From Sitta carolinensis (taxonomy: Eukaryota > Chordata > Aves > Passeriformes > Sittidae): a stretch of DNA of 64,000 nucleotides. The first letter of the stretch is position 1; every line of letters begins with the position of its first letter. The stretch lies in the NCBI GenBank assembly GCA_032173965.1, contig CM063284.1:108643910-108707909 (forward strand), read 5' to 3'. Made by a program: the position numbers and the translations under genes. Shown here in pieces: positions 49,395 to 62,124 of the stretch. A model generated the notes under the pieces. That model saw nothing but the letters and a program-made list of their open reading frames with translations. It was not told the origin of the DNA and made no database searches.

Positions 49395-52300
49395 AAATAA
49401 TCAAGTCTTGATACTGTATCTAAGAATCATTTTAGTGGTTAAAATGTGAATATTATTATTGGGTTTTGTAGTTACATGAATCTGTGACTTCCAACTCAAT
49501 TTTTAGGATTTTCTTCATTTTTAAAGGTATGAGTGACACTGCTTAAATAGACAAAGATTATTGGCTTTTGCTTTTTTATTAAGCTATTGTATTCATATCT
49601 TGCAAAATGTATTGAAGAGGAGGTAAAAATCCCTCTTGAAATAGCTTGCTATTTCTTTTGCCAAAGAAGATCACACTTTTTCAAGTTTCTTTAGGCTCAG
49701 AAAAACATATTTAGAATTAAAGTGAGAATAAAGAGAAGTCTTTATAAACTAGTTTCTAATCATAGAATAAGTTAGAATAGGAAATATTAGTATCTCACCA
49801 CATGCTACTTTCCTTTCCTATGAACCAAATAATTTTTGCAATTACAAATGAACTTTTCAATCCACTACTGCATTGGTCCTTTCATGGAATTTCTACTTCT
49901 CTTTTTTTCCCCTACTTTACCTTCTTTTCCTTTAAACTGTTCTCTCAGAGCCTTTTTGAAAATTACTTTCCCCTGGAATTTTTGCATTGTTTTATGTCAT
50001 TCTAGTTATTGTGTGCGTGTATACATATGTATACAGGCAAGAACCCAATATATGGAATGATAGGATGTTTATTTCTCCTAGTTTCTTTTCAGTATTTTAC
50101 CAGAGTTACATTACAAAGAGCCAGAGGGTATGACTATGAGCTTGTCCTCATACAAAGAAAAATTGCATTCTGACTACCAGTAAATTGCTTTGAGTCTGAA
50201 TGTCACCTGTCTTTTTCTGGAGAGTGTACTGTTTCCTACTGCTTCAAAAAATTGCATTTTTAAGCTGCTGGGTATGAAGTTAACTAAGTGAAGTTTTTAT
50301 TCTACTGTCCTTTTACAGTTTTACAGTATATGAAATTGTGTCAATTGCACTCAATGAGACTTTATTATCATGACAAGATATATAGAAGTGCTGCTAGATG
50401 TACATAGTTAAACATTGGGTATTGAGACTGTCATTGAGGGATATGGTAAATTTGGACATTTTTATGTCAGATATAATACACGACTTTCTTTTTAATTTTT
50501 TTTTTAAGGGAATTGATTTTCCCTTTGGTTTCAGTAACACTTCCATTTTTGGAAATGTAACTGCTATAGGCACTGTTTACAATTCTTATGCAGGTTCTCG
50601 AGCTCAGTTACAGATTGCACCAGTAAACACAAGAGCAAAATTCAGTCCTCAACTTCTCTGAACTGAAAATAAAACTTGAATGCATCATGCTTTGTAAATA
50701 ATAGGCAACATATTCAAGGAGTAATATGTGTTAATAGATACAAAATATGGTAATTTAAGTTTAAATGTTTTTTTCCTGTATATTTTAAGTTAGTTAATGA
50801 TCTTTCCATACACTTAATTCAAAAAATAAAAGAGGGCACTATGTGTTTTCTTTCATTCTGCCATTTCATTTTTTCAGGTTTTATTCCTTAAAAAGGGAAA
50901 ACCCCACACTCTTTCTAACATTTACACTTGAACATTTTGGATCTGCTGCTTGCTTTTTGTGTTGTGCATTTCAGTTATGTGGTTTGTCCTGAATGTGGCA
51001 GCTCCATAGCATAGTAGTGAAATATTACAGCAGTAATTCTGCACCATTATGCCAAATGTTACAACAACATTCTGCAGATTTGCACCCTGAATATGGGAGG
51101 AATTCAGGTTTACTTACTTTAATGACTAGGTAATGAGTCTGAGCCACACAGATCAAAGTAAACTGGTAAGAGAGAGGATGTTATGAGCCAAAACTAATAA
51201 AAGGCTCCCGTTTGAGAAGAGGGCCATATTTACTTCAGTGCAGTGAGAGCGGGAATAAGTGTTGCAAACAAAAAAAAGTATGTTTCCCACCAGTGTTTAA
51301 AATAATGTAGACTAAACACTGCTGCTTTGACTGTTTGGCAGCCCTTTGGACTTTTCTCGAAATTATACCCCTTCTTTATTAGAGTAGTTACAATGTCATG
51401 CTGTTTACACCAGTTTTATGAAGTTGGATCATTGTTTGGAGACTTAGGCCCAAATTATCTCTCTGCATGTTGGCATACTCTTCACTCCTAAATGAAGAAC
51501 CTCCAACTGGAACACCTATATGGTGATAAAACAGGCATATAGAGGGCTCCAGAGATTGATTACCTTCCATTAATGGATAAGAAAAGAACATAATATTAAA
51601 TAAGCTATCAGAGATCTTCAAGATGAATGTATCCTTTTGAGTAGTATGAAAAAGAGCCTGAGAACAGAATATTTCATACTAAGAAGTTATTTTTCCTTCC
51701 ATTTTTTCACTTAGGTATTTTTAACCGTATTGTCTTACCCATTGCTGCATAGAAATACATCTCAACTATTTGATGTTCCTCACAATGAAGTCGAATATCA
51801 CTGAATCGGACAACTAGAGAAGTAAAGGCAGTGTGAAATTTTTGTAATTTTCTCTCATCATTTTGTCTTGGTATTCTCAGTGGAAATGGAAAGGAGGAAA
51901 ATGAATAATAAACCTTTTTCTCGTTTGACACCTGACTTTTCAGCTTATGTGGTTGAAGGCACTTTATATTTAAGACAGCATATTGCTAAGAGCTTGCAAG
52001 TGATAAACAGCTCCAGAAGTGACCACAAACACGGCTTGCATTGAAGTCCCTATAACATGCCATGCAGCCCGTGCATTCAGTTGTAGACTGAAAATTAAGG
52101 TAATCATTTTAGTTTGTGTTCCAAACCTGTTGGAGCCCTGGGGAAAGTTACTATGAGGTGTATATGGGTACTTTTCCATCCATACCCTTTTCATGGCAGA
52201 TTTTACATGGAAAGTTCCCAGCTCAAATTCAGAAGCCTGTCACCTTTTCCCCTTTCTAACATTTTTTTGTGTGTGTGTGGACTATATAATACAGGGAATA

Positions 52301-52560
52301 AAGAAAAACTAAGTGGCATGTTAAGATGCAATTATCCAAGAATCATTAAGTTCAAATATAATGAGAAATAAACAAAAAAATGTGTGACTTTTAAAACATT
52401 TGTAAATACAAAACAATCCTAGGAACAATATAAAAGGCATGTAGATGGACAAAGTTATGAAAATATTTCTCTTATATATATATGATCTTTGTTTTTATAT
52501 TTCCTAAAATTCATATGAAATAAGATGAATGCAATAACTTATAGAGAAGATTGGTATTGC
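49395..52560. other. Unannotated AT-rich DNA, no gene seen
   Basis: A GT run lies at 52269-52279. Open frames are at most 87 codons. No repeat family, RNA gene or exon was recognised. Confidence 0.5.
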
Positions 52561-52564
52561 ACTT

Positions 52565-52625
52565 TCTCGATGATTTTGGAGGTCTTTAAGTCTTTTCCAA
52601 CCTTAATTTTTCTATGAGTCCTGTG
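52565..52625 (+). mobile_element. CR1 LINE 3' terminal remnant, sense
   Basis: CTCGATGATTTTGGAGGTC, then TCTTTTCCAACCTTAA, then TTTCTATGAGTCCTGTG follow the last part of CR1, including a decayed trace of the terminal octamer repeats. About 60 bases survive; upstream sequence is not CR1-like. Confidence 0.75.
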
Positions 52626-52629
52626 TCTA

Positions 52630-53840
52630 CTTGGCAGAAAATTATAAGTAGGTTGCTCAGTTACAATTTCCTCTTTTTCTGTAGAGTTGTTCGCCATCTC
52701 TTTGTTAATCTGAATATTTTAACCCTAATTTTTAAATAAGCTAAATAGGAATACTTTTCCATCTGAATTCTTATTTTTACCTCATTTATAGTATCCAAGA
52801 ACCTTTAGGCAAATTAATGATCAATATATTAAAATATAAAATATATCTTAAAAGAAATTCCAAAAAGTACAGGCCACTGATATTTTATATAATATATTTG
52901 GAAATTAAAATTCTATTCTAGTTCTAATTCTCAGTATGAAAGTTGTGGTAAGAACAAGAAATGGCATAAAATCTATTCTGCATGTTACAGATTGTCATGG
53001 AAATAGAACATTGTGAAAACTTAATTTTTGTTCCTCTCTCAAGATAGCAATTTCACAGCCATTTCTGGAAGAAATTAAATAAAGGGGCTGCTTGGCTTTT
53101 ATTTGCAGCACTGATCTGCAACCATCTCTTTTTTCCAAGCAGTTTTAGAGTAGGCACATATATTATTTACGGAAAATCCACAAGGAACATTTTTATGGTA
53201 TCAGAATAGAAAGAATACCGTAACAATAAAGATCAAAGATTGATGCAATTGTGAGTACGAGTAATAGCTGCCTTATGTGGCTGTTATCTCCTCCAGGGAA
53301 TTCTTTAGAATAGCTTTCATTTTATAAAATGTGTTTGTTTCAGTGCAGCCATCTATGAGTTGGGAACTGTACTTGTGTTTCTGGGGAGGTGGGGCGGTAA
53401 GGGGTGGGGTATGGTATTTACTTATTTTTTTTGGCCCCAAGAAAGAAAAGAAACTAATATAAAATTGGTATGACTGATTTGTTGAACTTTGACACTGCTC
53501 TGAATTTTAAAGAAATCAAAAATCACACAGAAGCTATTGTTATGTGTATGTAATTTAAATGTATTTTGCCTATCTAACCTGTTTTTAAACAAGTAGGTGC
53601 CAGTAGTTCTGATGTTGCTCATGGAGTTTTATAATTTTCATGCAGAACAGTCAGGAAATACACCAGTGTAATGCATTATCTGCTGGCCAATGCTGTCCAG
53701 CCACTTTGTTTTGGCAGCTTTAGATCTGAAATGAAGCCAAAGCAATTTACATGAAATGAGTTTCCTGCCCAAAGACACACGATGACAAAATGTTTGTCCT
53801 TTAAGATGGAGAAGATTTTAATTTACACAAGATGCACATA
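52630..53840. other. Unannotated AT-rich DNA, no gene seen
   Basis: A G-rich stretch at about 53383-53411 (GGGGAGGTGGGGCGG and GGGGTGGGG) is the only compositional anomaly. No gene was recognised. Confidence 0.5.
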
Positions 53841-53862
53841 TATGTGTGTGTATGTATGTATG
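53841..53862. repeat. TATG / TG simple repeat
   Basis: TG units pass into TATG units directly before the left target duplication of the solo LTR. Confidence 0.85.
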
Positions 53863-53868
53863 TATACA
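53863..53868 (+). repeat. Left target-site duplication of solo LTR
   Basis: TATACA here is repeated exactly at 54164-54169, immediately beyond the other end of the LTR. Six bases is the duplication length of alpha- and betaretroviral integrases. Confidence 0.8.
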
Positions 53869-54163
53869 TGTTGTCCCTGAAAATAAGCCTTCTGATTTGC
53901 TTTAGTATAATGGAGTCAGTTCTCATGAATTGTAAGATAAACAAGAATCATGTTTGCATCCTTTGTGAAAAGTTATCACCTGATGGACTTCTCAAGTGAC
54001 CAGTGGAGATGGAGAGGTGGTAACTTCTCTGTCCAATCTCTGATCACTGTCCAGAAACATATATATACGAGGTCAACAATAAACGAGAGACTTCCTTTCT
54101 TCTTCTCTGCCTGAACACCTGTTGTGTGTGTTACTGTGTGTTTCTATCTGCGTCACAGTAACA
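53869..54163 (+). mobile_element. Solo LTR of an alpharetrovirus-like endogenous retrovirus
   Basis: The 295-base element starts TGTTGTCC and ends GTAACA, giving TG...CA ends with a short TGTT/AACA inverted repeat. It is flanked by exact 6-base copies of TATACA. Inside, a TATATATA box (54060-54067) is followed 10 bases later by AATAAACG (AATAAA at 54078-54083), the close TATA and polyadenylation-signal layout known from avian sarcoma-leukosis LTRs. No gag, pol or env sequence adjoins it, so it is a solo LTR left by recombination between the two LTRs of a provirus. Whether it is still an active promoter cannot be told. The family name is not assigned. Confidence 0.87.
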
Positions 54164-54169
54164 TATACA
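54164..54169 (+). repeat. Right target-site duplication of solo LTR
   Basis: Exact copy of TATACA at 53863-53868. Confidence 0.8.
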
Positions 54170-54197
54170 TCTTCAATATGATGTATTATGCAGCATA

Positions 54198-54233
54198 TAT
54201 AATTCTGTATATTGTTCTATAGACAGAATTATA
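54198..54233. repeat. Perfect inverted repeat, 11-bp arms
   Basis: TATAATTCTGT (54198-54208) pairs exactly with ACAGAATTATA (54223-54233) across a 14-base loop. It lies 28 bases beyond the right target duplication of the solo LTR and is outside that element. Confidence 0.65.
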
Positions 54234-54239
54234 CAATAA

Positions 54240-57200
54240 TTACAGAGCAATACAATACATATATTCATGAATGGTGAAAGCATGAGACCTGAAGAAATGC
54301 TGGAACAATCTTTAGCTTTCCTGAGTATGATTTGACCTGTTGTCAGTTTTGCTACGGTTTAATGCTCATGAAGGAATTATTTATATCTTATTTGTCAGCA
54401 GAGGTACGAACATGGCAAAAAGGTGATAAAAATTTAAATTAATTTCAAAAAACAAACAAAAAAATCTGTGACAATACCATATTTTCCTTGTTTTGCCACC
54501 CTGTTGTGTTTCAGTGCAACCAAAATCAACCAAAACTAAAAAGCATATAGTTTTTCCTAATTAGATATACTCAACAGGAAAAAAAAATAAAATAAAATTC
54601 TGGTGTATGTTGCATTATGTACACAGATGCAAAAAAATGTTTGTTTAGAATGGCGGGAGGAAGAGCAGAAGTGATGACCTGAGTGACGTTCAGATGAGTC
54701 TGGGAAATAGAATGGTTTATGGTGACAGTGATTTTTCAAGGTTGATGGTGATAGAGACAGACACATTCCTAATGGCAAGAAATAAAGGGAAACAAGTTCT
54801 GATACTGCTGTGGTAGGTACTGACATTGAGCTGCTAAGAAATCTAGAAGGAATAACACTGCATGGACGTCCAGGTTTCTCTGAGCTGCCAAGTAACACTT
54901 GATGCTTTGTACCCCCAGTCAACACTGCTGCAAGGCTTCCAAGAAACTGCTATAAATATTTCACATTTGCACTGTTCATTACTTTCATTACTTCAGCTCA
55001 TATTTCTGTGAGATAAAAGAGGTGATAGTGTATGACATTGCTCTACCTCTGATTTATATTGCCAATAGGTCCTGCATTTTTTGTTTGTTTGAATTTCATC
55101 GCTGTATACAAAGAAACAAAGGCTTACAGCCTCTCTTGGCAAGCCGCTTACTTTACTTTTCTCAGCTAAAATATATTCCTGCTGTGTAGTCATTTTCCTG
55201 AGATTCAGTCTTTCACATCAGTATTGAAATACATTTGCCCTTTGTCAAGAATAGTCTTAATAACTTAACCATCATTTTTTATTACTGAATTGCATGAAGC
55301 AGTAAACAGCACATTAATTAAAATCTTCAGGCCCTATTTAATGTGAGGTATTACAATGACAAGGAGGCCAAAGAGATAAATCAAAAAGGGTCAGAGGCAG
55401 GAAGTTCACTGTGAAAAAGATGACTTCACATATTACAGGGGGAAAAAAGAATCACAATATAGACATTTAATTGAGAATTAGCTGTTAGAGAGGACTTAAT
55501 CCCTGAGTCTGAAGAAGAGGGGAGATGAAGATATCATATAGTGGGGAAAAAAGAAAAATGCTAAAACAATCAAGCTGCATAATATCAAAAGTGGGAAGGT
55601 AAACATTTCTTTGCAAGTAAAATTGCACTCAGCTCTGATAAGAATTTGGAATATTAGCAATAAAAATAATTAAAGCAATGGGAATACCACATTGTGAGAA
55701 AATTTTAAAAGAGACAAATAACTCAATTAAATGACATCAGGAGGACATATTACAGAATCTTATACATACATTATACTTATATATACATTACAGAACATAT
55801 ACAGAATCCCTTCTGTAGGCCAAAAGGGATTTTTCCACCAGTCACCAGGGTGCATTATATAAAACAGAGGAGTGCATTAAATTATGATAGTGCCAAAGAA
55901 ATATTGGACTTTATTTATTTAAAGGCCCAAGAAAATTGTTGTGTCAGGATAAATCTATGAGAACAACGCACTACAGGTAGAAAGAAATCTCAGAAAATAG
56001 CAATGCAAATTAGCAGAAAACCAGGAGAGAGTATCAGACACCCAATGAAAATAAATATGTGTCAACTACAATGTAAATTAGAACATCATGAGCATAAAGA
56101 GAACACAGGTACATTAGCAGCAGAGCAATGCAGACAAGCAGTAAGAAACAACAGAAATAAATAAATACATAAAATTCAATCTCATGAATCCCTGGAAATA
56201 GACAAACAAAAGCTATCATGCCTAGTATCTGCTTGTCTGCAGGCATAGTGTCATAGCATGTAATGGCTAAAAAGTTACCCTTTTAGCAATGTGAACCTAC
56301 CAACCCACCTACAATCAGGAGAGACCCCACTTATAAAGGAGGATAAATGCATGTGTCTACAGCTACTTCCTTCCATTCCTAGAATGCAATATTGGCATCA
56401 GCATATCTTTATTTTCATGTTGCCCTCCTGCAGGTTCTACAAGATTTTAAACCAATGGCACCAAAGGGCAGCACTGCAGGGTCATGTTTATTACATGAAG
56501 CATAAACAAATAAAAAACTTCTCAAATTAGAATGAGATTTTCCCTAAATCTTCTTCTTTTCTTTCTTTTTTATTTGGCAAATTAATTGTCTGCTAAATTA
56601 ATGTAACATCTTTCCACTAGATATGTCACTCATAGTCAGACCAGTCTTAATGAGAACACCTACTCTGATCATGGTCTGAACAGAAACCTCTTCTGTTACT
56701 GAACATTTAACTTTCAGTAGTGTAGAGTGATGGATATTAGGAAGTATTCATCATCTAGAGCATTCTGAGAGCCTTGAGAACCAAGCTGTCATGATGCCCT
56801 GGATTATTAACACTACGTCCTTTCTGAGGAGTCAACCACAATCCACACACTTTGGCATTCCACATAGCTAGTGTCAGTATAAAAGAAAAATGTATCAATG
56901 AAAGTTTGTTTCTATTTTTTGCTAATTTATGATTCTGAGTTGACAACTACCTCACAAACAACTGGAAATCGACATTTACCAAACAATTTTTAAATTAATT
57001 TACATTTTTAGTTGTCATATTTGATCAAACATATTCAAGAGAAGCTATTATCTGACTGAGTCCTGTGACATTTGACGTGTCATCAATATGAGTCAGACAT
57101 CTTACAGTGTCAGGGACATGTCTCCTTTGCTTTTAATGGAGACATGCCCATTTACAGCATTTAATGATGTAGTTCAAGGTGCATTAAGTTCATCCCCTAG

Positions 57201-58198
57201 AACTGTCAGAGCTGAAGGTCTCTGATTTGTGCAGCTATTGCTGTGAATCTGCCCTTCTAATTTCTCACTCAGAAGAAGCTGGTCTGGAAGCAATAACAAT
57301 GACAAAATGCAGTAAAAGTGGCTGAGCTTGTAATTTTCTTTCCATGTCAGAAATTGTAGGTGAAAAAAAAATAATCTCTGAACAAAAGTCCAAGACTATT
57401 GGAAATTTTTGTCTTGAAAAGGCGGTTATATAGTGATTATAACTTATAAAGAAAAAGCTGTTCTTGGGAAAGAATTTTGGGCCCTCACTGTTCCATTCAA
57501 TCCTAACTAGAGGGTGTCTACAGGAATTGTACAACATTAAAGATTTTAAGAAAATTTATAAAATAACAGTGGGGATAATTAACACTGGGTTTACTGAAAT
57601 CTCAGAAACACGGATTTATGCACTATCTTTGAGTAAAGCTCAAGTTCTGACTTGTGAGGTTAAGGTGGCATAAAGTGCTATACTTATTGGTACTACCCTT
57701 CAGGGCACTGAAAACTGAAAATGATTGTCAGGCGTTTTGTTACACTGAACAGAATACTTGTGTGGTAAAATGGTTGATGAATTTCAGTTTTATTAAATAC
57801 AAAAAACATGAAGGAAAATAATTCTAACCCAACATACACCGTAAGAGGATCTGACAAAGCTGTTAATATTCAACAAGGAAGTCTGGGATTTATAAAAAAC
57901 AAGTCTGTGAAAGCATTGTCTGAATGAGTAATTTTAGTCAACGAAGCACACAGTATGTTCAGAATTCCTGAAGAATAGCAAAGGACAAACTAGAAAGCAT
58001 AAGTTTTCATGCATCTTCAGTGTTAAGAGCAGGTCCCATCTCCCTAAGTCAAGAAGATTGTATCAAAAAGTTTTTAAGTAAAGGCAAAGCAATGTTACAG
58101 ATTATTTTTTTGTACAAGAGGAGACTACTGAACAGACTAGGATGTTTTAATTAGAAAGACAGATAGATAAAAGGGAATATGGTAGGGATCTATACAAA
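54240..58198. other. Unannotated AT-rich DNA, no gene seen
   Basis: The 122-codon minus-strand frame at 54557-54925 is Ser, Phe and His-rich and unfamiliar. Other frames are at most 90 codons. No RNA gene or interspersed repeat was recognised. Confidence 0.5.
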
Positions 58199-58777
58199 TG
58201 TGGTTTAATCCCAGGCAGCCATCAAGCCCCACACAAATGCTCACTCATTCTCCCACCAGCAGATCAGGGAGAAAATTGGAAGGGTAAAAACCAGAGAACT
58301 TGGGGGTTGAGATAAAGATAGTTTAAAAGAGAAAACAAAAGCTATACACGGAAGAAAAGTAAAAAAAGGAATTCACTGTATCCCATGGGCAGGCAGGTGT
58401 TCAGCTGTATCCAGGAGAGCTAGGCGCCGTCACACATGATATTTACCTAGCAAGACAAAAACTGTCACTCCAAACTGAACCTCTTCTTCATTTTATATTC
58501 CGATCATGATGTCATATGGTCTGGAATACCCCTTTGGTCTGCTGGGGTCACCTGTCCTGGCAGTATCTCCTCCCAGCCTCCCATGTACCTTCAACTTCCT
58601 TGCCAGCATGGCAGTGCAAAAAGCAGGAAAGGCCTTGGCTCTCTATAAGCCCTGACCAGTAACAACAAAATCTTCTCTGTATAATCAACCCTGTGTTCAG
58701 CACAAATCCAAAACATTGCCTCATATCAACCATTGTGAAGAAAATTAACTCTACCCCAGCTGAAAACTGGCATGACA
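58199..58777 (-). mobile_element. Solo LTR of an avian ERVL-type endogenous retrovirus, antisense
   Basis: On the minus strand the element starts TGTCATGCCAGTTTTCAGCT, continues with a GGGGTAGAGTTAA motif, and ends GGATTAAACCACA, so the ends are TG...CA and the length is 579 bases. These ends and the internal order (a GACCCC.GGTGACAGGT-like part, a pyrimidine-rich stretch before the 3' end, and CTTTATCTCAACC) match a common LTR family of birds that I know as ERVL-type. A TATAAAAT box lies at 58490-58497 on the minus strand and a degenerate polyadenylation signal (TTTAAA) near 58322. No internal retroviral genes adjoin it. The flanks (ACAAA and ACCAT) do not form an obvious 5-base target duplication. 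Confidence 0.82.
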
Positions 58778-58779
58778 AC

Positions 58780-61060
58780 CATAAGAATGCATGGAAAGGC
58801 TACTGTTGACTGTTCATTATCCAGGAATCTTCAGAAGAATTCATCACTACATGAGAAGTTTAAAATAAAAATGGTGTCATGAATTCACCCAACACTCAAG
58901 CGATGAAATTCAATGAATATGAAGAGTTTACAGTGATCTAGGAAGCAATTGAGACAAGTTTGGTTAAACATCCACTGCAGGCAGTGAAATGTAAGGTTCT
59001 CTTTCTTCCACAAAAGGGTGGTCCTGACTGCTATAGTCCATTTCACTGGGTTAATTGAACCTTTGATGTGATCCAGTCTGAACACCCCTATCCCATGTAT
59101 CCTAATGCAGGAACATTATCCCATAAGGTTCATCAGCTACCCTCACAGTACTCAGCACTTACAAAGAGCATGAGTGTTTTCATGCAGAGCAGCACTATGG
59201 ATAAGTCCCCTTACTGGTTTGATTCACATCTCATGAATTTATTTAAGCACATGCACATTCACTGCCATGAATGGCATTACATTCTGTTTAAACTAACTGG
59301 AAGCCATACTCCAGGAGCTCATGTAGCATCCTGTAGCTTCTAAGTGTCTGGTGCATTAGACTGGCCAAGAGCCTGTCTTGAGTAATGACCCCAAACCAAA
59401 CCTGCAGGTCTTGGGTCCTTAGTGCCACTGTAGCATTTCACAAATGTGCTACACTACCTGCTGAAGAAAACAGGAGATTGATATTGGACAACCTGGCGTC
59501 TGCAGGTGCTCTATCATGCTCTAATATTTTCCAGAAGTATTTCTCATCATTTTGACTTTGTCAGTTGAACCACAGATCCTTACATGGGATGTGTAGTATC
59601 TCAGGTCTTGAATAATAGTGGGAGGCAAAAAGAGAGCATGTTTTCAATACGTTTGGAAAGGTATATATTCACTTTGTTCTTTCTTCTTCTTTCTTTTGTT
59701 CAATCATCCACTATGTAATGGTAATAAAAGAACAGGTGAGGTAGTTAGTGATATAACTTTATAGACCCCATGGTTATAGATGATTTCAAATTTCTCCAAT
59801 ATTTACGGAACAAGAAACAGAATTCTTTACTTTTGGGTATAAAAGAACACCAAAAGACCAAATCTAAACAGAAAACCTAAAAGAACAGTAGCAACCTTGT
59901 TGCTACTTTTTCTTGGATGTACTGAATCGTATAGAGCTATGCAGAACTTTCTTCTCAGCAAAACAATTACATTAAAGAGAAAAGACTATTCTTACTTTTT
60001 TTTTTTTTTTTTTTTTTTTTGCAGGCTGTTTCATTGTGTGATTCAGATGTACAATTAATTGTATAAAAAGACTATTCAATTTCTTTCTATACTGACAATT
60101 TCAGATCTTATTTTAATTGAATCAGCTTGTCTGAGCTTTGAAAGTGTTGTCAAAGAAAATCACAGCCACAGGATTCAAAACACCTTTAGAGTGTTATCAA
60201 CAGTAACAAAATAATATGAGCTTGGAAGAACAATGAATTGAAAACTGACCTTTTCTCTGGGGATATCATATACATTTGCAGTATAAAGTGACAAAGTATT
60301 TTTCTCCAATGTTATTGTCATTTTCTGGCATCAGTGTTAGGAACTCAATATGACTTCAACTAGCCTCTTTGGGCTGAAGGTGTAACATCATAAAGCCTCA
60401 TAATGACAGTTCACACAATGGATCTGCTTCCACATCTCTGCTCACTGCCCCTAGCAACCTGAGTGAAACGGTTTATTTACATCATGTCTTTGAGACAGGC
60501 ACTCAAAGAGAAGGGAGTTATGAAACCAAACAGATGAAAAGAGAAATGTCCATGTTTTAAATGTAGAGACAAACCCATAAAGATGTGAAAGAAATTTGAC
60601 TCTTCCAGGCAGGGTGCAAAGTAAACTCTAATATATTCGTGTACATTTGCATTTTACATTTAAAATAAAGTTTATTTGGGGAAAAAACAACAACTTGAAG
60701 ATTAGTCTATTCACTGACAAAAATAGTCATTTATTTTACCTTGTAAAATAAATGTATGTGGTTAAATTTATCCCATTATTTCTCTCTGGTTGGTATTTAA
60801 GTGCAGGAAACTTGCTATATTTTTTAATAAAGGCATGTGAAATTCAAGGGTACTCATGATATAAATTAAATTTACAAAAGACAGATTTACAAAAAATCAG
60901 ATGGGTTTGAGGACTTTTAGGCAGCACAGGGAATTAGTATATCACTCATTTGGAGTAGGTATAGAGGCATAGTTTCAAACCTACCTCAAATCCAAAACAA
61001 AAATAAGCAAAATGCTGTAGCCTCAATCTACTCTCCCACCAAGAAGGTAATTAAAAATTA
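58780..61060. other. Unannotated DNA with one T tract
   Basis: A T25 run at 59996-60020 is followed at once by GCAGG, an acceptor-like arrangement with no donor partner that I could pick. The 91-codon plus-strand frame at 59068-59343 is unfamiliar. No further LTR or proviral sequence continues from the LTR at 58.2-58.8 kb. Confidence 0.5.
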
Positions 61061-61069
61061 TATGTTTCT

Positions 61070-61360
61070 GCTCTCCACTCGTCAGGTATTGTGCACAGAG
61101 TTCCATGCTTCCAACAGCAAAAACGCACAGCCTGGCTATGAGCTAAAGGTTTGCTCATGCTCAGCAAAGCAGATCTTTGCAGTTAAGCTATTGCCACTGC
61201 TCTGCTGCCTGCCTGGTGTGCCTCCTGGAGGTTAAACCCTGACAGCAGAGCTGGCAAAAGGGAGTCTTGTGAGCATCTTTCATCTGCTGCATTCTGGCAC
61301 AGCAGTACAAACTACCATTGCTGGCAGCTGAAGTGATTGCACTAGACTGGAGTGCTTCAA
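61070..61360. other. GC-richer segment of unknown nature
   Basis: Roughly 290 bases with many GC, TGC and CAG units, clearly richer in G and C than the flanks. Two E-box cores are visible, CATCTG at 61281-61286 and CAGCTG at 61325-61330. No open frame of note, so a regulatory or repeat origin is more likely than coding. Confidence 0.25.
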
Positions 61361-61987
61361 GTATGCTTTTCTTCTCCTCTTTTGCATGTGCTGTAAGTTA
61401 CTGACTGAAATTACCATAGGATGATTCACCAGTGTGTCTGTATACTAGAGTTGGTTCTATTTTTCTGTTAGAGAAAAAACATGCCATAAAAATCAAACCA
61501 GTCCGCAGACACTAATTCTGACGAAGATAAAATGGAAGGCCACTAACTTCTAACTATCAGTGAGACTTACTTTATTTTCTTCAAGTTTACCACTGCTGCT
61601 TTTTAAGAGTGTAGTCTCCCTGTATCAACATTGAGGGCTTCAATAAAGTGCATTGGGCTGAAGTTGGGAAAATCTGATGCTGTTTACCTTGAAGAATTTT
61701 TGACTCCTGAGTATATGCAAAATGCAAACCTCTCCATTTCTCTGAATATTTCCAGTAAGAATGAAAAAAAAAAAATTTCAGAATTAATAGAGTAATGTAC
61801 ACTAAATGTTGTCTCACTGCATAGCAGTTAACATCAGCACCTCAGTCTTCAGCCTTTAAAAAAAATTATTATTATTTTAACTTCTGAATTCTGATCCTGA
61901 GAACAAAAGCAGGGAAAAAACCACACCAAAGATGCTGGTAAATAACCAGATTGAGTTTTGTACCACAAAGATAAAAATTTCTGCAGA

Positions 61988-62122
61988 GGGGAGGGGAGGG
62001 GAGGGCAGAAAAAAGACAAAAGAAAAAAGAAAAAAAAGAAAAAAAAAAAGACAAAAGAAAAAAAGAAAATAAGAAAAAGAAAAAGACAAAAGGCAAAAGA
62101 CAAAAGAAAAAAAAAGAAAAAA
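61988..62122 (+). repeat. G-quadruplex motif joined to a long polypurine tract
   Basis: Four G-runs separated by single A residues (61988-62005) fit the intramolecular G-quadruplex pattern with one-base loops. From 62007 to about 62122 the strand is AAAAGA and AAAGACA units, almost all purine. The Lys-rich plus-strand frame and Phe-rich minus-strand frames through it (up to 99 codons) are artefacts. Confidence 0.9.
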
Positions 62123-62124
62123 TG

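Noticed and set aside
49755..49785. CATAGAATAAGTTAGAATA, reminiscent of antisense CR1 terminal octamers
   Set aside because: The CR1 body that should follow (TTTAGGTTGGAAAAG-like) is absent.
54557..54925. 122-codon minus-strand frame near the solo LTR
   Set aside because: Low-complexity Ser/Phe/His-rich translation; it is not retroviral in character and has no partner frames.
58780..59340. Search for internal retroviral sequence next to the ERVL-type LTR
   Set aside because: No primer-binding site or gag/pol-like frame was seen, so the LTR is treated as solo.
59996..60024. Very strong acceptor-like T25GCAG
   Set aside because: The T tract is a homopolymer repeat and no donor or open frame downstream supports an exon.
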